The notes under the pieces: generated by a model
Seen by the model: the letters and a program-made list of their open reading frames with translations, nothing else
What the model was told of the DNA's origin: nothing
The model's database searches: none
Source: Caprimulgus europaeus
Lineage: Eukaryota; Chordata; Aves; Caprimulgiformes; Caprimulgidae
Length of the DNA stretch: 64,000 nucleotides
NCBI GenBank assembly: GCA_907165065.1
Contig: OU015525.1
Coordinates: forward strand, 43,134,037 to 43,198,036
Reading direction: 5' to 3'
Made by a program: the position numbers and the translations under genes
Shown here: positions 60,599-64,000 of the stretch, one piece after another
How the letters are laid out: each line of letters begins with the position of its first letter
How positions within the stretch are numbered: position 1 is the first letter of the stretch

Positions 60599-61686
60599 TG
60601 CTGTGGTTAAAAAGTGGTTTTTCTAGCATAGGTTTTTCATAAAAGGGGATGGAGAGACAAGGAGAGACATTTCACGTTCTAGAATGGAGAAAGCCAGGGG
60701 AGGAAATGGAATACACACTTCTGTTGCTGAGGTTAGTGTCCACGTTAATGTGCTGTTGGGTAACTTAGCAATATCTACCTCTCAACATTAAAAGGGCCAA
60801 AATATTTTGAGTTACCTTATTCACAATATCCTTCAAATTGTTCAAGGAAGATCTTATTCTCTTTTTGAAAAATAAGCAAAAGTTTAGAGGAAAAATATAC
60901 ATAAGTTGAGAGTCTTGCTTCTTCCTTGTCCTCATATTTGAGTGTCTATACTACTGTTGAGAAGGGAAAGGCTAAATGATTTACACTCGCAAATTAAAGA
61001 TATTTGTTCCATAGATGAGTAACTATAGGTTCAACACAGAGTGTCTCAATTTTACTCTGGAGATTATTTTTTATCATGGGTTGTATCTCCTGAGTTTCTG
61101 ATATGCATTTATACTCTACCATTTGGTTGGACTCTGATTTTGAATTTTGTTGTTTAATTGAGGGTTTGGTTGGATTAAACCTACACATGATTGGAATACT
61201 TTGGGTGAGCAAAGAAACAAGAGGAAATTGTCACCACAATTTAAAAAGGACAATTATGGTCTTTATTGAAATCCCAATTCCCAGACCCTCCTTTCCGAGT
61301 TTTTAAAAAGAAACAAATGCTCATGTCTTTATATAAAATCTAAGGCATTTGAACTTGAAAGGCATGACAGATCACAAGCCCACAGAAGGAATCTAGAATT
61401 AATTTATTTTCAAAACAATTGTTTTTAAAGTGGCTTTAGGAGTGTGGGGATTTGGCTAATGGTTTTTAAATGACTGAGATGAGGAATATGAAAAATAAAG
61501 ACTGATGCATAACAACCAAGTATTCTGTAAAATTTAAAAGCGAACAATGACTAGATCATTGTACTTTGTCATTAAGTGATGATAGGACACTTATTGTATT
61601 ATTCTTCATTGTATGCTTTGTCCAGATGTAAGGTGAAGATTGAAAGCATTCAGACATCAAAACTGATAATTAATTTCTGTCCTCAG

Positions 61687-61803
61687 GGAACTCCCACTCA
61701 GGAAGCTGAAGCAGAAATGATCTTATTAGAGTGCATGCGAGAGAAAATGAAAAATGCTGCAGATTGTATGGTGGTGCATGATAGTGAGGTTTTCTGGCAT
61801 CCA
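61687..61803 (+). other. Weak candidate exon: 39-codon open stretch after an acceptor-like site
   Basis: AATTAATTTCTGTCCTCAG resembles a 3' splice site. It is followed by 39 in-frame codons to the TGA at 61,804-61,806. The peptide begins GTPTQEAEAEMILLECMREK and ends VVHDSEVFWHP. It is acidic and charged with a helix-like first half, unlike the F/L/K-rich chance frames elsewhere in the window. A possible internal donor (GAG|GTTTTC after DSE) is weak, so a terminal exon is the alternative. No protein family was recognised and no partner exon was found. Confidence 0.2.
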
Positions 61804-64000
61804 TGAATCACATTGTTCTGATCAGATGTAGAAATAGATTTGCTGTCCTGTAATACATTTTCCCTGCTTTATATTAGCAGAAACCAAGACCTTTGACATT
61901 AGGAATTGCCTTTTTTGTGGAGTATGAAATACTACAGGGTTCAGTGGACCTGGCCTGCCTCATCTAGGATAGGGCCAGGAGGCTAATCTGATTGCCATGG
62001 TTTGGTGTCCATCATCAAGCTGATACTGCTTGGTCCTGGAAGACACTTCAGGGATGAGAACTGCTTTTTTTCACTTGTAGCTGGTGTTTGTTCCATATTC
62101 TCTTCTATAAATGTGCAAATTATTGTTAATTTGTGGGATGTTCACAAGTGGGTATCCCTCTGCCATGACAGTTAACACAGTTCCCTCTGTATAAATAAGT
62201 AGTAGAAACAAGGTAAATATGATAGGTAATCCCAGGTGTCCCAAGGACAACAAATGGTTTTTCTATTCAATGACCAAAACTGCCCAATGTTTACTGTAGG
62301 GTGATTGTGTGTGTGGAGAGTTAACTTGGAACAGGCAACATGCAGTAGCTTTTAGTTTAAAGAGTCCTGAGGGTACATACCCTGCATGAAATGACCATAT
62401 CCACTAAGATACCTTCCAGATACCAGAATTCTGCTACTGCTCAGCAGAAGGGTGAAGTTGTCTCAGGTGGTGAGCACATGTGTTGAGAGAAAAAAAAAAA
62501 AAAATCTGCTCTACATAGACTCAGAAAATACTCAGTGAACTCTATCCCCAAAACAAAGGATAAAAATTTTGTGTTATTCTGTATGGATGAACTGTTGTAT
62601 TATAAACTGTTAATAGTATTACTTTATGAAATTGAGGAATATAGTAGCAATAAATATTTTGTGCATGCTTAGTTCATGCCACTTGGTGCATCTCATATTG
62701 AAATATTTCACTTTTAATTTTGGTAAAATTTTCATTGGATTAGTTTTGTATGGCAACTGATATATGTAACTATAATGTGCTGTAGTCTTCTGAAAGTTAC
62801 ATGTAGTTCTCCTTGGTACCCAGCATACTTTGTCTTTTTGGATTTTTGATAGTTGAATAGATAGTTAGTTGATCTTAGTACCCAAATACTGAAAAAAACC
62901 TCTTCAACTGGAGCTAGAATTCATTAACTGACAAGGAAAAAATTGAGATGCTTTTTGAGAATTGGTTCTCCTGATCTTTTTGTGTCAGTCAAACATGCAT
63001 GACATTCTGACTGCTCTTGTTATTAAGCTCTGCCTGTTTGGTCTGTCTGGGTAGTCCTATTTAATTGTGTCATGTTATTCCACACTACCTGGAGAAAATA
63101 CTGTATGCCATATATGTTTTAGTAGTGTACAGCTGAAGGCATAAATAAAAGAAAGACAGGAGCTTACATATTTGTATGAGTTTATTTGTATAAAAGATCA
63201 CTAAGTATGTTAAACTGGAATAATCAATCATCTTTTTATAATCTCAAAATACCTCTCAAATGGTTATTTCACTTCCCAGGACCTTTGGGAAATGAGTCAA
63301 CAATAACTTATTAATGTTATTTTTGACAAAAATAGCAGATTAGTTTAATGAGGCCAAATGGCATCTCTGTCAGTGGAAATGCTGAACCTGTAGCAGATCC
63401 TGTCTGGACTCAGGGTTGGATTTAACCTCCAATTTTGATGAACTGAGTTAGTGTAATTTATTTTAAATGATTTCTATAGAATAGTATTGCTGATGAGAGA
63501 CTTAATTCACTCTCTCTCTTGGTTATTATAATAATTATTATTAAAATACTAATAGATAATCTCTTTATGAAGTAAGGTGGCTATATAGTGTGAAGTAATG
63601 GTGAAGGTCAAGCAATTATTGAGGACAATCTCCACATACATTACTCCAATGGTCTTATTGCGGAGTTATTCAGAGCCTTATTACAGAGTCAGGTCTGTTC
63701 TGCACAGAGGGCTCTCCTGAGCATTTTGAGGCAGTTCCTGAAGGTCATGGTGCTAGCTGGAGCTCACTACCTCACTGGGATCTCACCTTGGGTTTCTACT
63801 GCCCAGTCCTGGGAGGCTGTAGCACAGTGTTTTTGTTTTAGCCTCTACTCAAGTGAAGGGAAAGATGGTTGTTGGAGATGGGAAATGTGTCCTTGATCCC
63901 AACCAGGTTTCCTATGAGGCTCATGGTGTGAAAATTCAAGCCACTGACTGAAGACTCTGTGTTTCTCTCATACTGCAGAATCAGGCACTGGAGACTGTGC

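Larger units (their letters stand above)
60011..64000. other. Unassigned gene-free DNA to the end of the window
   Basis: No gene was recognised. There is a G/T low-complexity run at 60,541-60,598, a 15-base poly-A near 62,490, and one splice-bordered open frame at 61,687-61,803 listed separately. The last 400 bases are slightly more GC-rich. They contain an acceptor-like TTTTGTTTTAG at 63,831-63,841 followed by an open frame to a TGA at 63,948-63,950, which I did not find convincing. Confidence 0.55.

Noticed and set aside
63842..63950. Open stretch after TTTTGTTTTAG with a CAG|GTTTCC donor-like site
   Set aside because: The acceptor and donor are both weak, the other two frames have stops, and the short length makes chance likely.
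1..64000. CRISPR arrays, bacterial operons, tRNA or rRNA genes
   Set aside because: No regularly spaced direct repeats, no ribosome-binding-site-led gene strings, no GGTTCGAATCC-type tRNA arm and no rRNA core sequence were seen on either strand.

Overview
This window reads as a gene-poor stretch of a bird nuclear genome, either intergenic DNA or the inside of a very large intron. The bird assignment rests on repeats recognised from memory: several CR1 LINE fragments, including two 3' ends that finish in the tandem octamer ATTCTATG typical of avian CR1; a roughly 820-base LTR of a family common in modern birds; and the start of a second avian LTR family. The base composition is AT-rich, with long A/T homopolymers and TTTA, TTTTG, TA and CTTT simple repeats. 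No bacterial, organellar or CRISPR-type structure was seen, and I found no RNA gene. No protein-coding gene could be named.

Layout. Bases 1-12,000 are mostly unassigned unique DNA, with one copy (A) of an unnamed dispersed repeat near 1.6-1.9 kb, an old MIR/L3-like relic near 9.2 kb, and a CR1 3' end at about 11.95-12.15 kb. Bases 12-21 kb are unassigned. Bases 21.2-23.7 kb hold an inverted CR1 fragment and a longer copy (B) of the unnamed repeat. At 27.7-28.5 kb there is a minus-strand solo LTR. Bases 29-47 kb are mostly unique, with a MIR/L3-like relic at 29.7 kb, a 45-base CR1 end at 30.3 kb and a good MIR-type SINE candidate at 39.3-39.5 kb. Bases 47-50 kb are the most repeat-dense part: an inverted CR1, then a well-preserved plus-strand CR1 3' end of about 850 bases with a frameshifted reverse-transcriptase C-terminus, then an LTR head fragment. 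Bases 50-64 kb are AT-rich, with long T and A tracts, a CR1 with an internal deletion at 56.2 kb and a very old CR1 relic at 59.7-60.0 kb.

Coding potential. The longer open frames are inside CR1 or LTR DNA, or look like chance frames. Two stretches have splice-site-like borders and an open frame (36,790-36,969 and 61,687-61,803). They are offered as weak exon candidates and match nothing I can name. The strongest findings are the A/B pair, which appears to be an unnamed repeat family, and the mix of repeat ages. I did not find a convincing new biological system here.
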